Source of the DNA: Microlunatus parietis
GTDB lineage: Bacteria > Actinomycetota > Actinomycetes > Propionibacteriales > Propionibacteriaceae
Direction of reading: 5' to 3'
Assembly (NCBI RefSeq): GCF_013407955.1
Contig: NZ_JACCBU010000001.1
Span: 6,882,001-6,946,000 of the forward strand
DNA length: 64,000 nt
The notes below the pieces were generated by a model. The model was not told the DNA's origin. It did no database searches and saw nothing but the letters and a program-made list of their open reading frames with translations. Positions 25,645-34,152 of this stretch are shown here, in pieces (the stretch's first letter is position 1; every line of letters begins with the position of its first letter). Both the position numbers and the translations under genes were made by a program.

Positions 25645-25981
25645 CGAACACGACTTTCGGTGCCACTCCGCGGAAAATCACCCTTTCTGGCCTGATGGTG
25701 CTAGCCTGATTGTGCCGACGGTGAAGAGAGCACGCGGTTTGGCTTGCGGGTCTTTTCCCCGGCAGCGCCCCGGGTCTGGCGCAACGGCGATCACCCAGAG
25801 GTCGATGCCAAGTCGAGAAATGTTTGGCCGACCTGATCGCTGTCGATGACCCAACTGATGAATCCCGCGTCCACGGCCTTGGCATAGGCGGAGGTGGCGA
25901 GGGAGTTCAAAGAAACGTTCCCCCAGGCGAATCCTGTGGGGTCAGGAAGGGTGACGAACACCCGAACCGAGAAGGAAACTC
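25645..25981 (+). promoter_or_regulatory. Long rho leader region
   Basis: 337 bp without a convincing gene between thrB and rho. A possible extended -10 (TGCTAGCCT, around 25698-25706) lies in the first quarter, and a short CCCCAGG/CCTGTGGGG-like hairpin near 25921-25941. Rho is autoregulated through its leader in well-studied bacteria; the same is plausible here but not shown. Confidence 0.4.
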
Positions 25982-28012
25982 GTGACAGATACCGCCGAAG
26001 TGACGAGCGCGCCCTCAGCTGGCGACGCTCCCCGCAAGCGCAAGGGTTCTGGTCTGGAGGCCATGGTCCTCCCGGAGCTGAAGCAGCTTGCCGGCTCACT
26101 CGGAATCAAGGGCCTCGGCGCCATGCGCAAGGGCCAACTGATCGACGCCATCAAGGCCGCGCAGAGCGGATCCAACCGATCCGGCTCCGCCGAGCAGGCG
26201 CCGGCCACCGAAGCTGCGGCGGAGCGGCCGCGGAACGGGAACCGCCGGGAGGGCCGCCAGTCGGCCCCGGCCGATCAGCCGACGCTGGACGCGTCGATCG
26301 AACAGCCGAGCAGCAACGGCACCCATGAGCCCGTCCGTGAGCAGGGCCAGCCGCGCCGCGAGCAGCGTGAGCAGAGCCAGCAGCGCGAGCAGAATCAGCC
26401 GCGCGAGCAGGGTCAGCCGCGCGAGCAGCGTGAGCCGGGACAGGCTCGCGACGGTCAGGCCGAGCGGCCGTCCGTCGACCCCGAGGTGCAGGCCCGGGTC
26501 GAGCAGGAGATCAAGGCCCAGGTCGAACGCCGCTCCCGGGGCGACAACGACGGCGACCGGGAACCGCGCCAGCGCGGCGGCGAGGCCGAGAGCCGGTCCG
26601 ACAACAACAACAACAACGCCGACGGCGATCGCAACGACGGCGACGACGGCCGCCGCGGCCGTCGCCAGAGCAACCAGAACAACAACAGCAATCAACATCG
26701 CGGCGGCGGTAGCGACTTCGACGACGAGCAGGGCGGTCGCCGGGGCCGGCGGCGGCGCAGCCGGGACCGGCAGAGCCGGCGCCGGGGCGGTTCCGGCCAG
26801 CTCGGCGGCGCGGAGCGCTTCGACGAGCCGGTGGTGTCGGAGGACGACGTCCTGGTCGAGACCAAGGGCATCCTCGACGTGCTGGACAACTACGCCTTCG
26901 TCCGGACCACCGGGTACCTGCCCGGTCCCGACGACGCGTACGTCTCGCTGTCCATGGTGAAGCGGTTCGGCCTGCGCAAGGGCGACATCATCACCGGCGA
27001 GATCCGTACCCCCAAGGACGGGGAGCGGAAGGAGAAGTTCAATCCGCTGGTGAAGCTGACCACGGTCAACGGTGCGGATCCCGAGGCCAGCAAGGGCCGG
27101 CTCGAGTTCAGCAAGCTGACCCCGCTGTATCCGCAGGAGCGGCTGCGGCTGGAGACCACGGCCAACAAGCTGAGCACGCGACTGATCGACATCGTGTCGC
27201 CGATCGGCAAGGGTCAGCGTGGCTTGATCGTTTCGCCGCCGAAGGCCGGCAAGACGTTGATCATGCAGGCCATCGCGAACGCGATCGCCACCAACAACCC
27301 GGAAGTCCACCTGATGGTGGTGCTGGTGGACGAGCGTCCGGAGGAGGTCACCGACTTCGAGCGCACTGTTCAGGGTGAGGTCATCTCCTCGACGTTCGAC
27401 CGGCCGGCCGAAGATCACACGACGGTCGCCGAGCTGGCGATCGAACGGGCCAAGCGGCTGGTCGAGCTGGGCAAGGACGTCGTGATCTTGCTCGACGGCA
27501 TCACCCGCCTCGGCCGCGCGTACAACCTGGCGGCCCCGGCGTCCGGCCGGATCCTGTCCGGTGGTGTCGACTCGGCCGCGCTGTATCCGCCGAAGAAGTT
27601 CTTCGGTGCGGCGCGGAACATCGAGAACGGCGGCTCGCTGACCATCCTGGCCACGGCGCTGATCGAGACCGGCTCGAAGATGGACGAAGTGATCTTCGAG
27701 GAGTTCAAGGGCACCGGCAACATGGAGCTCCGGCTGCGCCGCGAGTTCGCCGACAAGCGGATCTTCCCCGCGATCGACGTCGACGCCTCCAGCACCCGCC
27801 GCGAAGAATTGCTGATGAGCAAGGAAGAGCTCAACGTCGTCTGGCGGCTGCGCCGCGTGCTGTCCGGCCTCGAGGGCGTCCAGGGTCTGGAGATGCTGCT
27901 GGACCGGATGCGCAAGACGCAAAGCAACCAGGAGTTCCTGGTGGCGATCACCCGAAGCGTTCCCGGCGCCGGCGCTCGAACCGGTGTCACCGCCGGCTCC
28001 GACGACGACTGA
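25982..28012 (+). CDS. rho: Transcription termination factor Rho
   Basis: 676 residues, longer than E. coli Rho because of an actinobacterial insert. The N-terminal Rho_N domain (LEAMVLPELKQLAGSLGIKG) is followed by ~230 residues rich in Gln, Arg, Glu and Asn with a run of five Asn, probably disordered and RNA-binding. The RNA-binding OSB domain (GILDVLDNYAFVRTTGYLPG) and the RecA-type ATPase follow: Walker A SPPKAGKTLIMQAIA, Walker B VVILLDGITRLGRAYN, and the Q/R-loop region near GGVDSAALYPPKKFFGAAR. It starts at GTG 25982 with AGAAGGA upstream. A strong hairpin ends the unit at 28031. Confidence 0.96.
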   Translation: MTDTAEVTSAPSAGDAPRKRKGSGLEAMVLPELKQLAGSLGIKGLGAMRKGQLIDAIKAAQSGSNRSGSAEQAPATEAAAERPRNGNRREGRQSAPADQPTLDASIEQPSSNGTHEPVREQGQPRREQREQSQQREQNQPREQGQPREQREPGQARDGQAERPSVDPEVQARVEQEIKAQVERRSRGDNDGDREPRQRGGEAESRSDNNNNNADGDRNDGDDGRRGRRQSNQNNNSNQHRGGGSDFDDEQGGRRGRRRRSRDRQSRRRGGSGQLGGAERFDEPVVSEDDVLVETKGILDVLDNYAFVRTTGYLPGPDDAYVSLSMVKRFGLRKGDIITGEIRTPKDGERKEKFNPLVKLTTVNGADPEASKGRLEFSKLTPLYPQERLRLETTANKLSTRLIDIVSPIGKGQRGLIVSPPKAGKTLIMQAIANAIATNNPEVHLMVVLVDERPEEVTDFERTVQGEVISSTFDRPAEDHTTVAELAIERAKRLVELGKDVVILLDGITRLGRAYNLAAPASGRILSGGVDSAALYPPKKFFGAARNIENGGSLTILATALIETGSKMDEVIFEEFKGTGNMELRLRREFADKRIFPAIDVDASSTRREELLMSKEELNVVWRLRRVLSGLEGVQGLEMLLDRMRKTQSNQEFLVAITRSVPGAGARTGVTAGSDDD

Positions 28013-28030
28013 CCCACACGCACCAAGATT

Positions 28031-28061
28031 CGATCCCCGGACCCGCGAGGTCCGGGGATCG
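28031..28061 (+). terminator. Hairpin terminator after rho
   Basis: A perfect 13-bp stem (CGATCCCCGGACC / complement 28049-28061) with loop CGCGA, followed by AGTCGTTTCC. The same stem and flank recur at 33164-33193 after the ABC importer operon. Confidence 0.85.
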
Positions 28062-28155
28062 AGTCGTTTCCAGGGACCTTGATCAGGCCAGGCAGATGAT
28101 CAGTCGCGGCTGCGGCCCAACCGGCCGGTGATCGTTCTGCGGGCGGAATTGCAAC

Positions 28156-28170
28156 TGGCAACCGTTTTCA
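28156..28170. promoter_or_regulatory. Candidate Zur-type operator
   Basis: TGGCAACCGTTTTCA followed by TTATCGTTTTC. The right half GTTTTCA is exact and the left half matches five of seven positions of its complement. This resembles the AT-rich TGAAAAN-NTTTTCA boxes of actinobacterial Zur and stands out in a ~70% GC region. It lies ~80 bp upstream of a nickel/metallophore-type ABC operon. Confidence 0.4.
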
Positions 28171-28247
28171 TTATCGTTTTCTCTCGACCCGGGTCTGGTG
28201 ATCATCGGGGGTCTCCGCAGCACGCCATCGAGAGATGAGGTCGACCA

Positions 28248-29888
28248 GTGCCGACATTCCGCGCTCACCCCGGCAGGGCGAGCAGAATGGCCGCCCTCAT
28301 GGCGGCGGTTGTGCTCCTGATCATCACGGGGTGCAGCGGTGGTGGCGGCGAGTCCGGTCGGCCCGCCGCCCGCGGGGACGAACTGACGATCGCCGTCGGC
28401 AACGTGGCGGGAGGCGAGTTCGACCCGCTCAAGGGGTGGGGGAGTCGTCCGGCACAGATCCGGCCGATCCACAGTTCGCTGTTGGCGCTGGACGCCGATG
28501 TCAACTTCGTCGGCGACCTCGCCGCGGAGTACTCGGTGAGCGACGACGCGCTCCGGTGGGACTTCACCCTGCGGGACGACGCGCGCTGGTCGAACGGTGA
28601 GCCGGTGACGGCGCAGGACGTGGTGTTCACCTACGAGCTGCTGAAGAAGGACGCCAGTCAGTTCGATCTGAGCTTCGTCCGCAAGATCACGGCCGCGGAC
28701 GAGAAGCACGTGAGCTTCCAGCTGGAACAGCCCCGGTCGACGTTCGTCAGCCAGCTGTCGGAGATCCCGATCCTGCCCAAGGACCACTACGGGCCGGAGT
28801 ACTCGAGCAACCCGATCGGCTCGGGTCCGTACCAGGTCCGGAGCTATCAGGACGGCCAGCAGTTGATCTTGGAGCCGAACCCGCACTGGTACGGCGGCAA
28901 GGTCGCGTTCTCGTCGCTGACGTTCCTCTTCCTGGCCGAGGATGCGGCCCTGGCCGCGGCCCGGTCCGGTGGTGTCGACATCGCCTACGTACCGCCGGCC
29001 TATGCGGACCAGCAGATCCCGGGCATGACCTTGCAGACCTTCGAATCCGTCGACTCGCGCGGGCTCACCCTGCCGACCCTGCCGGCCGGCAACACCGGGA
29101 AGATCCGCGGCCAGGAGGTGAAGGTCGGCAACGACGTCACCGCCGATCGAGCCGTGCGGCAAGCACTGAACATCGGCCTTGATCGGGAAGGCCTGGTCGA
29201 GCTGGTGCTGCAGGGCCACGGCCGGCCGGCCTTCACCCTGGTGGACGGGCTGCCGTGGTTCAACGAGGCCGCGGCCTTCGAGGACGGCCGGATCGACGAC
29301 GCCAAGCGGCTGTTGCAGCAGGCCGGCTGGTCGGATTCCAACGGGGACGGCATCGTCGAGAAGGACGGCACCCCGGCCCGGTTCGCCCTGCTCTACCCGT
29401 CCGATGATCAACTTCGCAGCGATCTTGCCCTGGTCGTCGCCGAACAGGCGCGTGCGTTCGGGATCGAGATCGTGGCTCAGGGCACGACCTGGGACGGGAT
29501 CTACCGGGACGGCAAGGCCAACGCGGTCACCTGGGGCGGCGGCCGCCACCATGCCCATCAGCTGTTCGAGATGTATTCGTCCACGGCGATCGACTCCGGC
29601 TACAACAACATGCCGCAGTACTCGGACGAGACGGTGGACCGGCACCTCGCGGCCGGGCTCGCCGCAGCCGATCCGGCCGAAGCCAACGAGCACTGGAAAC
29701 TCGCCCAGCTCGACGGCGAGGCGGGCTTCGCCGGCGAGCACGGCGACGCCCCGATCGTCTGGCTGATCCGGCTCGACCACTCCTACCTGGTGCGGGACGG
29801 GCTCGACCTGGGCAAAGGCCCGATCCAGGGCCACGGTCACGAGTGGGCGTTGTTCAACACCCTCGCCGACTGGAACTGGACCACGTGA
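28248..29888 (+). CDS. ABC transporter substrate-binding lipoprotein, nickel/peptide type (SBP_bac_5)
   Basis: 546 residues. A signal peptide ends with the lipobox LLIITGCSG near residue 27, so the protein is an extracellular lipoprotein. The SBP_bac_5 fold is shown by ALRWDFTLRDDARWSNGEPV, DVVFTYELLKKDAS and GSGPYQVRSYQDGQQLILEPNP (parts). A motif GGGRHHAHQLFEMYSS near residue 425 places three His where peptide/nickel relatives have GWGSHDPYEMY; this could bind a metal or metallophore. The start is GTG 28248. It is first in a five-gene operon of NikABCDE layout with every junction overlapping. A possible Zur box upstream suggests zinc; nickel, other metallophores or peptides remain possible. 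Confidence 0.85.
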   Translation: MPTFRAHPGRASRMAALMAAVVLLIITGCSGGGGESGRPAARGDELTIAVGNVAGGEFDPLKGWGSRPAQIRPIHSSLLALDADVNFVGDLAAEYSVSDDALRWDFTLRDDARWSNGEPVTAQDVVFTYELLKKDASQFDLSFVRKITAADEKHVSFQLEQPRSTFVSQLSEIPILPKDHYGPEYSSNPIGSGPYQVRSYQDGQQLILEPNPHWYGGKVAFSSLTFLFLAEDAALAAARSGGVDIAYVPPAYADQQIPGMTLQTFESVDSRGLTLPTLPAGNTGKIRGQEVKVGNDVTADRAVRQALNIGLDREGLVELVLQGHGRPAFTLVDGLPWFNEAAAFEDGRIDDAKRLLQQAGWSDSNGDGIVEKDGTPARFALLYPSDDQLRSDLALVVAEQARAFGIEIVAQGTTWDGIYRDGKANAVTWGGGRHHAHQLFEMYSSTAIDSGYNNMPQYSDETVDRHLAAGLAAADPAEANEHWKLAQLDGEAGFAGEHGDAPIVWLIRLDHSYLVRDGLDLGKGPIQGHGHEWALFNTLADWNWTT

Positions 29889-30889
29889 CGGTGGTGCACG
29901 GCCGTCTCGGCGGCACCGGGCTCGCCCGCCGGGTCACCATCCGGGTGCTGCGGTTCGTGACGCTGCTGGTCGGCGTGTCGGTGCTGGCCTTCGTTCTGAT
30001 CTTGAATTCTCCGGTCGATCCGATCCAGGCCTACGTCGGCGCCGACGTCAATCTCACCGACGAGCAGCTCGAGCGGCTTCGCGCGTACTGGGGTCTGGAC
30101 CGGTCGCCGATCGAGCAGTATCTGGCCTGGGCGCGCGCGATCTTGCAGGGAAACCTGGGCACGTCGACGCTGTACCGGGCGCCGGTGGCCGAGATCATCG
30201 CGGAGCGGTTCTGGGCCTCGTTCGCTCTGATGGGCGTGGCCTGGGTGCTCTCCGGCCTCTTCGGGTACGCCCTCGGCGTGGTCGCCGCCTTTCGCCGTGG
30301 CCGGCCGGCCGACCGGCTCGTCACCGGCTACAGCTACCTGCTGTCGTCGACGCCGGCGTTCTGGCTCGGCATCGTCCTGCTGATGATCTTCGCCGTCTGG
30401 CTGGCCTGGTTCCCGGTCGGGCTCGCCGGCCCGCACGGCGTTCCGGCCGACGAGGTCACGTTCGCGCAGCGGCTGCATCACTTCGTCCTGCCGGCGGCCA
30501 CGCTCTCCTTGATCGGGGTAGCGAACATCGCGATGCACACCCGGGAACGGATGACCGACGTCCTGCACAGCGACTACGTGATCTTCGCCCGGGCCCGGGG
30601 CGAGCGTGGACCTGCCCTGTTCTGGAACCACGGGCTGCGCAATTCGATCGTCCCCGCGATCACGCTGCAGTTCGCGTACTTCGCCGAGCTGTTCGGCGGT
30701 TCGGTCCTGGCCGAGACGGTCTTCTCCTATCCGGGGCTGGGATCGACGCTGACCGCCGCCGCCCTCGGCTCCGACGTACCGCTGTTGTTGGGCATCGTCT
30801 TGATCAGCTCGGCCTTCGTGTTCGCCGGGAACCTGGTCGCCGACCTCGTCAATGCCGGGATCGATCCTCGAGTCAGGAGCCGGCTGTGA
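29885..30889 (+). CDS. ABC transporter permease, NikB/DppB-like
   Basis: 334 residues with six membrane segments. The N-terminal helix VLRFVTLLVGVSVLAFVLIL and the following extracytoplasmic loop (LNSPVDPIQAYVG, AYWGLDRSPIEQYLAW) are typical of DppB/NikB. The EAA loop is DVLHSDYVIFARARGERGPA. The GTG start at 29885 overlaps the preceding TGA by four bases. It forms the translocation pore with the next gene product. Confidence 0.92.
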   Translation: MTVVHGRLGGTGLARRVTIRVLRFVTLLVGVSVLAFVLILNSPVDPIQAYVGADVNLTDEQLERLRAYWGLDRSPIEQYLAWARAILQGNLGTSTLYRAPVAEIIAERFWASFALMGVAWVLSGLFGYALGVVAAFRRGRPADRLVTGYSYLLSSTPAFWLGIVLLMIFAVWLAWFPVGLAGPHGVPADEVTFAQRLHHFVLPAATLSLIGVANIAMHTRERMTDVLHSDYVIFARARGERGPALFWNHGLRNSIVPAITLQFAYFAELFGGSVLAETVFSYPGLGSTLTAAALGSDVPLLLGIVLISSAFVFAGNLVADLVNAGIDPRVRSRL

Positions 30890-31743
30890 CGGCCACCGCA
30901 ACTCCGGTCCGGTCCGGCCCACGCTTCCCGCCGGCCCGGTCCCCGCTGGCCCGGTCCCTGGCTCTGGTGGCGACGCTGGTGGTCGGCATCACCGTGGGCA
31001 GCTTCCTGCTCGACGACGCGGCCCTGCAGTCCGACCTGCGATCGCGGTTGCTGCCGCCGAGCTTCGAGCATCTCTTCGGCACCGATCATCTGGGCCGGGA
31101 CCTGTTCACCCGCGTGGTCAAGGGACTCGCCCTCTCGCTCGCCATCGGCGTGGCGACCGCGCTGCTCAGCACGGCGATCTCGACCGCGCTCGGCATCGCT
31201 GCGGCGCTGGCGGCACGTTGGCTGGATACGGCCCTCTCCTGGCTGGTCGACCTGTTCATCGGCATCCCGCATCTGGTGTTCATGATCTTGATCGCGTTCA
31301 CCGTCGGCGGCGGGATCCCCGGCATCATGCTCGGCATCGCCACGACGCACTGGATGGCGCTCGCCCTGCTGGTCCGGGCGGACACCAAGCAGCTGCGCGA
31401 CGCCGACTTCGTCAAGGTGTCCCGCGGGCTCGGCAAGAGTCCCTGGTTCATCGCCTCCCGGCACATCCTGCCGCTCGCCTTCCCACAATTGCTGGTCGGG
31501 TTCGTGCTGATGCTGCCGCACGTGGTGCTGCACGAGGCGGCGCTGACCTTCCTCGGCTTCGGCTTCTCCCCGCAGACGCCCGCGATCGGCATCCTGCTCT
31601 CCGAGGGGATGCCGCACATCCTGAGCGGGAAGTGGTGGCTGGCCGTCTTTCCCGGCGCGGCGTTGCTCGTCGTGGTGCTCTGCGTTGCGCGTCTGGGTGA
31701 CCGGCTGCGGGCCCGGTTCGACCCGAGACTGGTGAACGCATGA
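30886..31743 (+). CDS. ABC transporter permease, NikC/DppC-like
   Basis: 285 residues. The conserved GTDHLGRDLFTRVVKGLALSL (part) follows the first helix, as in DppC/NikC. The EAA motif is DADFVKVSRGLGKSPWF. Membrane segments are at about residues 25-45, 85-110, 120-150, 205-225 and 255-275. The GTG start at 30886 overlaps the upstream stop, and its own stop overlaps the next ATG, so the whole set is co-translated. Confidence 0.92.
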   Translation: MTATATPVRSGPRFPPARSPLARSLALVATLVVGITVGSFLLDDAALQSDLRSRLLPPSFEHLFGTDHLGRDLFTRVVKGLALSLAIGVATALLSTAISTALGIAAALAARWLDTALSWLVDLFIGIPHLVFMILIAFTVGGGIPGIMLGIATTHWMALALLVRADTKQLRDADFVKVSRGLGKSPWFIASRHILPLAFPQLLVGFVLMLPHVVLHEAALTFLGFGFSPQTPAIGILLSEGMPHILSGKWWLAVFPGAALLVVVLCVARLGDRLRARFDPRLVNA

Positions 31744-32540
31744 TCAACTTCGCCGCAAGGCCGCCGCTGCTGTCCCTCGAGGACCTCTCGGTCGAGTTCA
31801 CCCGCAACGTCGGCAGGGTCCGCTCGGTGACCGCCGTCCGCTCGCTCAGCCTCGAGCTCGGGGAGGGCGAGATCCTCGCCGTGATCGGGGCCAGCGGCTC
31901 GGGCAAGACCCTGCTCGCCCAGGCGATCCTCGGCATCCTCCCGGCCAATGCGACGGTCACCGGGCAGCTCCGGTACGACCGCGAACCGCTGGACGAGAAG
32001 AGGCTGCGGACCCTGCGCGGCCGCGAGATCTCCTACATCCCGCAGACCGTCAGCCACCTCGACCCGCTGATGACCGTCGGCCGGCAGGTTCGGATCGGGC
32101 TGGACCCCCGGACCGCCGGGTTGCGGCAACGAGAGTTGTTCGCGCGGTACGGGCTCGCCGACGACGTGGCTCGGCTGTACCCGTTCCAGCTCTCCGGTGG
32201 GATGCTGCGCCGCGTACTCTTCGCCACCAGCATCCGGGACTCGGTGCGGCTCGTGGTCGCCGACGAACCGACCCCGGGGCTCCATCCGGACGCGGTGGCC
32301 GAGGTGCTGCGCCACCTGCGCGAGCTGGCCGAGGCGGGCACCGCGGTCTTGTTGATCACGCACGACATCTTCGCCGCGATCGCCGTCGCCCAGCGGATCG
32401 CGGTCATGCACCAGGGCGAGTTGCTCAGCGTGGAGGACGCCCGGGCGTTCGCCGGCGACGGCGCCGACCTGACCCACGCCTTCGCCCGTGATCTCTGGTG
32501 TGCCCTGCCGCAGAACCAGTTCCGTCCGGCAGGTGCCTGA
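31740..32540 (+). CDS. ABC transporter ATP-binding protein, NikD/DppD-like
   Basis: 266 residues. Walker A is VIGASGSGKTLLAQAIL, the Q-loop is SYIPQTVSHLDPL, the signature is LSGGMLRRVLFA, and Walker B is LVVADEPTPGL. In Walker B the catalytic Glu is present, but Pro-Thr-Pro replaces the usual Pro-Thr-Thr. The H-loop is LLITHDIFAAIAVAQRI. It energises the importer together with the next, smaller ATPase. It starts at ATG 31740 inside the preceding stop. Confidence 0.92.
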   Translation: MINFAARPPLLSLEDLSVEFTRNVGRVRSVTAVRSLSLELGEGEILAVIGASGSGKTLLAQAILGILPANATVTGQLRYDREPLDEKRLRTLRGREISYIPQTVSHLDPLMTVGRQVRIGLDPRTAGLRQRELFARYGLADDVARLYPFQLSGGMLRRVLFATSIRDSVRLVVADEPTPGLHPDAVAEVLRHLRELAEAGTAVLLITHDIFAAIAVAQRIAVMHQGELLSVEDARAFAGDGADLTHAFARDLWCALPQNQFRPAGA

Positions 32541-33145
32541 TGGCGTTGGTGGTCAGGGACCTCGCGTTCGCCCATCCGGGCCGGGAACCGCTCTTTCGGG
32601 CGGCGACTCTCCGGGTCGAGGCCGGGACGGTGGTCGGGCTGACCGGTCCGAGCGGCGTGGGCAAGTCCACGTTCGCCGCACTGCTGGCCGGTGATCTTCG
32701 GCCAGCCTCGGGTGAGATTCAGGTCGACGGCCGGCCGCTGCCGCGCCGCGGCTTCCGGCCGGTCCAGCTGATCCATCAGCATCCCGAACTCGCCGTCAAT
32801 CCCCGGTGGCGGATGCGGTCGGTGCTGGACGAGGCCGGCCGGCCCTCCCGGGAGACACTGGACCGGATCGGGATCCGGCCCGACTGGCTCGAACGCTTTC
32901 CGGAGGAGTTGTCCGGCGGCGAACTCCAGCGATTCTGCATCGCCCGGGCGCTGCAGCCGGGCACCCGCTATCTCGTCGTGGACGAACTGACCGCGATGTT
33001 CGACGCGCTCACCCAGGCCGGGATCTGGCACACCCTGCTGGACCTCGTCCGTGATCGCGGACTCGGGCTGCTGGCGATCAGTCACGAGCCGGCGCTGCTG
33101 GACCGGGTCTGCGACGACCAGATCTCGATCGAGCGGCTGCGCTGA
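32540..33145 (+). CDS. ABC transporter ATP-binding protein, NikE/DppF-like
   Basis: 201 residues, shorter than typical DppF. Walker A is LTGPSGVGKSTFAALLAG, the Q-loop HQHPELAVNPRWRM is the DppF/NikE form, the signature is LSGGELQRFCIARAL, and the Walker B region is YLVVDELTAMFDALTQ. The H-loop is LLAISHEPALLDRV. The start at ATG 32540 shares a base with the upstream TGA. The operon ends at a hairpin 19 bp downstream, shared with the convergent small gene. Confidence 0.9.
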   Translation: MALVVRDLAFAHPGREPLFRAATLRVEAGTVVGLTGPSGVGKSTFAALLAGDLRPASGEIQVDGRPLPRRGFRPVQLIHQHPELAVNPRWRMRSVLDEAGRPSRETLDRIGIRPDWLERFPEELSGGELQRFCIARALQPGTRYLVVDELTAMFDALTQAGIWHTLLDLVRDRGLGLLAISHEPALLDRVCDDQISIERLR

Positions 33146-33163
33146 ACCGCCGGTGGAAAGACG

Positions 33164-33193
33164 CGATCCCCGGACCGTGAGGTCCGGGGATCG
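33164..33193. terminator. Hairpin terminator after the ABC operon (copy of the rho terminator)
   Basis: The 13-bp stem CGATCCCCGGACC / complement (33181-33193) closes a GTGA tetraloop and is followed by AGTCGTTTTC. Stem and tail are nearly identical to 28031-28061. A second small hairpin, CCTGATC-CGT-GATCAGG (33209-33225), contains the stop of the convergent small gene. Confidence 0.85.
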
Positions 33194-33220
33194 AGTCGTT
33201 TTCTAGGGCCTGATCCGTGA

Positions 33221-33421
33221 TCAGGCGTTGCGGGCGATCAGGCGGAGCCGACCGAACCGGCGCGGCCGACGGGCGCGCGCGGCGCGCCGCCCCTCGAGTG
33301 CCTGCAGGATCAGGGCCTCCTCGCTCGGACGGCCGAAGCGACCGACGGCCGGACGGTTGGCGGTCACCGAACCGGGGGTCCAGAGCGCGACGTCTCGCGG
33401 ATCGTACTGAGAAAAGTTCAT
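33221..33421 (-). CDS. Small Arg-rich protein of unknown function, paralogue A
   Basis: 66 residues, not recognised. The N-terminal half contains YDPRDVALWTPGSV, then RPSEEALILQALEGRR, and the C-terminus is strongly basic (RRAARARRPRRFGRLRLIARNA, quoted in two parts). The same three blocks occur in the 74-residue neighbour at 33688-33912, so the two are tandem paralogues. The start has a strong ribosome binding site (GGGAGG, 8 nt upstream) within CCCTCGAAGGGAGG, which is also found before the paralogue. It ends convergently with the ABC operon at a shared hairpin. No signal peptide or membrane segment is seen. A role in nucleic-acid or membrane binding through the Arg-rich tail is only a guess. 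Confidence 0.7.
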   Translation of the reverse strand: MNFSQYDPRDVALWTPGSVTANRPAVGRFGRPSEEALILQALEGRRAARARRPRRFGRLRLIARNA

Positions 33422-33687
33422 TCGTGTTCCCTCCCTTCGAGGGGTCTTGCTGGGGCGTGGCGGCCCGGGCCGGCCTGCGGGCAGACGAATCCACCGGACA
33501 GGCTGGTCCGGTCACTGCACTGTGAGAGTGGGGTGCCCAGCGCACAGCCCGCCCCTGGTGGGGCTGGCAGCGTCATTGGGCTGGCTACCGGATGAGGCTC
33601 CGGCGCCGCTGGTCCGAGCATCTCTCAGCCCGGCCAACAGCACCAACGAGCGAGCCCCGGAAGGTATTCCGCGCGGCGCAGACTTTC

Positions 33688-33912
33688 TCAGTCGGTGAGG
33701 CTGGCGACGCCGAGCCGCCGTGCGGCGAACAGCCGGAGCCTGGCGATGGGCCGGGGCCGGCGGCGCCGGTCGGCCTGGACCTGGTCCAGGGTGCGCAGGA
33801 ACAGCGCCTCCTCGGCGGCCAGCCCGTGCTGGCACTGTTCGGTCCGGGTGAAAACCAGCGATCCGGGAACCCAGATGGCGGTCTCGCGCGGATCGTGGTC
33901 GTGCGTGATCAT
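33688..33912 (-). CDS. Small Arg-rich protein of unknown function, paralogue B
   Basis: 74 residues. It is paralogous to the gene at 33221-33421: HDPRETAIWVPGSL corresponds to YDPRDVALWTPGSV, LAAEEALFLRTLDQVQ to RPSEEALILQALEG, and RRRRPRPIARLRLFAARR to the other basic tail. The start ATG 33912 has AGGAGG 7 nt upstream, inside CCCTCGAAAGGAGG, nearly identical to the leader of paralogue A. The 266 bp between the two genes hold no clear gene. Family and function are unknown. Confidence 0.7.
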   Translation of the reverse strand: MITHDHDPRETAIWVPGSLVFTRTEQCQHGLAAEEALFLRTLDQVQADRRRRPRPIARLRLFAARRLGVASLTD

Positions 33913-34047
33913 GTGTCGTCCTCCTTTCGAGGGCGTTGAGTCGCAGAGAGGTCGTACGAGTTGGGAGGCAGGAGTCGGCGCAGCGACGCTGAAAGTCAGC
34001 GAAGGTTGGCCGCGCGGTCGCGGCGGACGGTCAGCGCTGGGGCCGAA

Positions 34048-34152
34048 TCAACAGACGGAATCGGCGGAGGCACAACCGGACGCGCCGATCTCAGCCGGCG
34101 CGGGCCAGCCGGGACCGGCCGACCAGCGAGTCGAGGGAACATGGTTCGACAA
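34048..34152 (-). CDS. Possible 34-residue peptide gene (TTG start)
   Basis: A TTG at 34152 is preceded by AAGGAGG with 9-nt spacing, in a position like the leaders of the two small paralogues downstream. The predicted 34-residue peptide begins MSNHVPSTRW and ends GASGCASADSVC, with two Cys and several Ser/Ala. It is not a clear paralogue of its neighbours. A 48-residue alternative frame from ATG 34142 has its Shine-Dalgarno too far away (19 nt). A peptide hormone, leader or RiPP-like precursor is conceivable, but no maturation gene is adjacent. Low confidence that it is translated. Confidence 0.3.
   Translation of the reverse strand: MSNHVPSTRWSAGPGWPAPAEIGASGCASADSVC

Noticed and set aside
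33996..34142. 48-codon frame starting ATG 34142 as a third small paralogue
   Set aside because: It shares no block with the two paralogues beyond Arg/Pro richness, and the Shine-Dalgarno lies 19 nt away.
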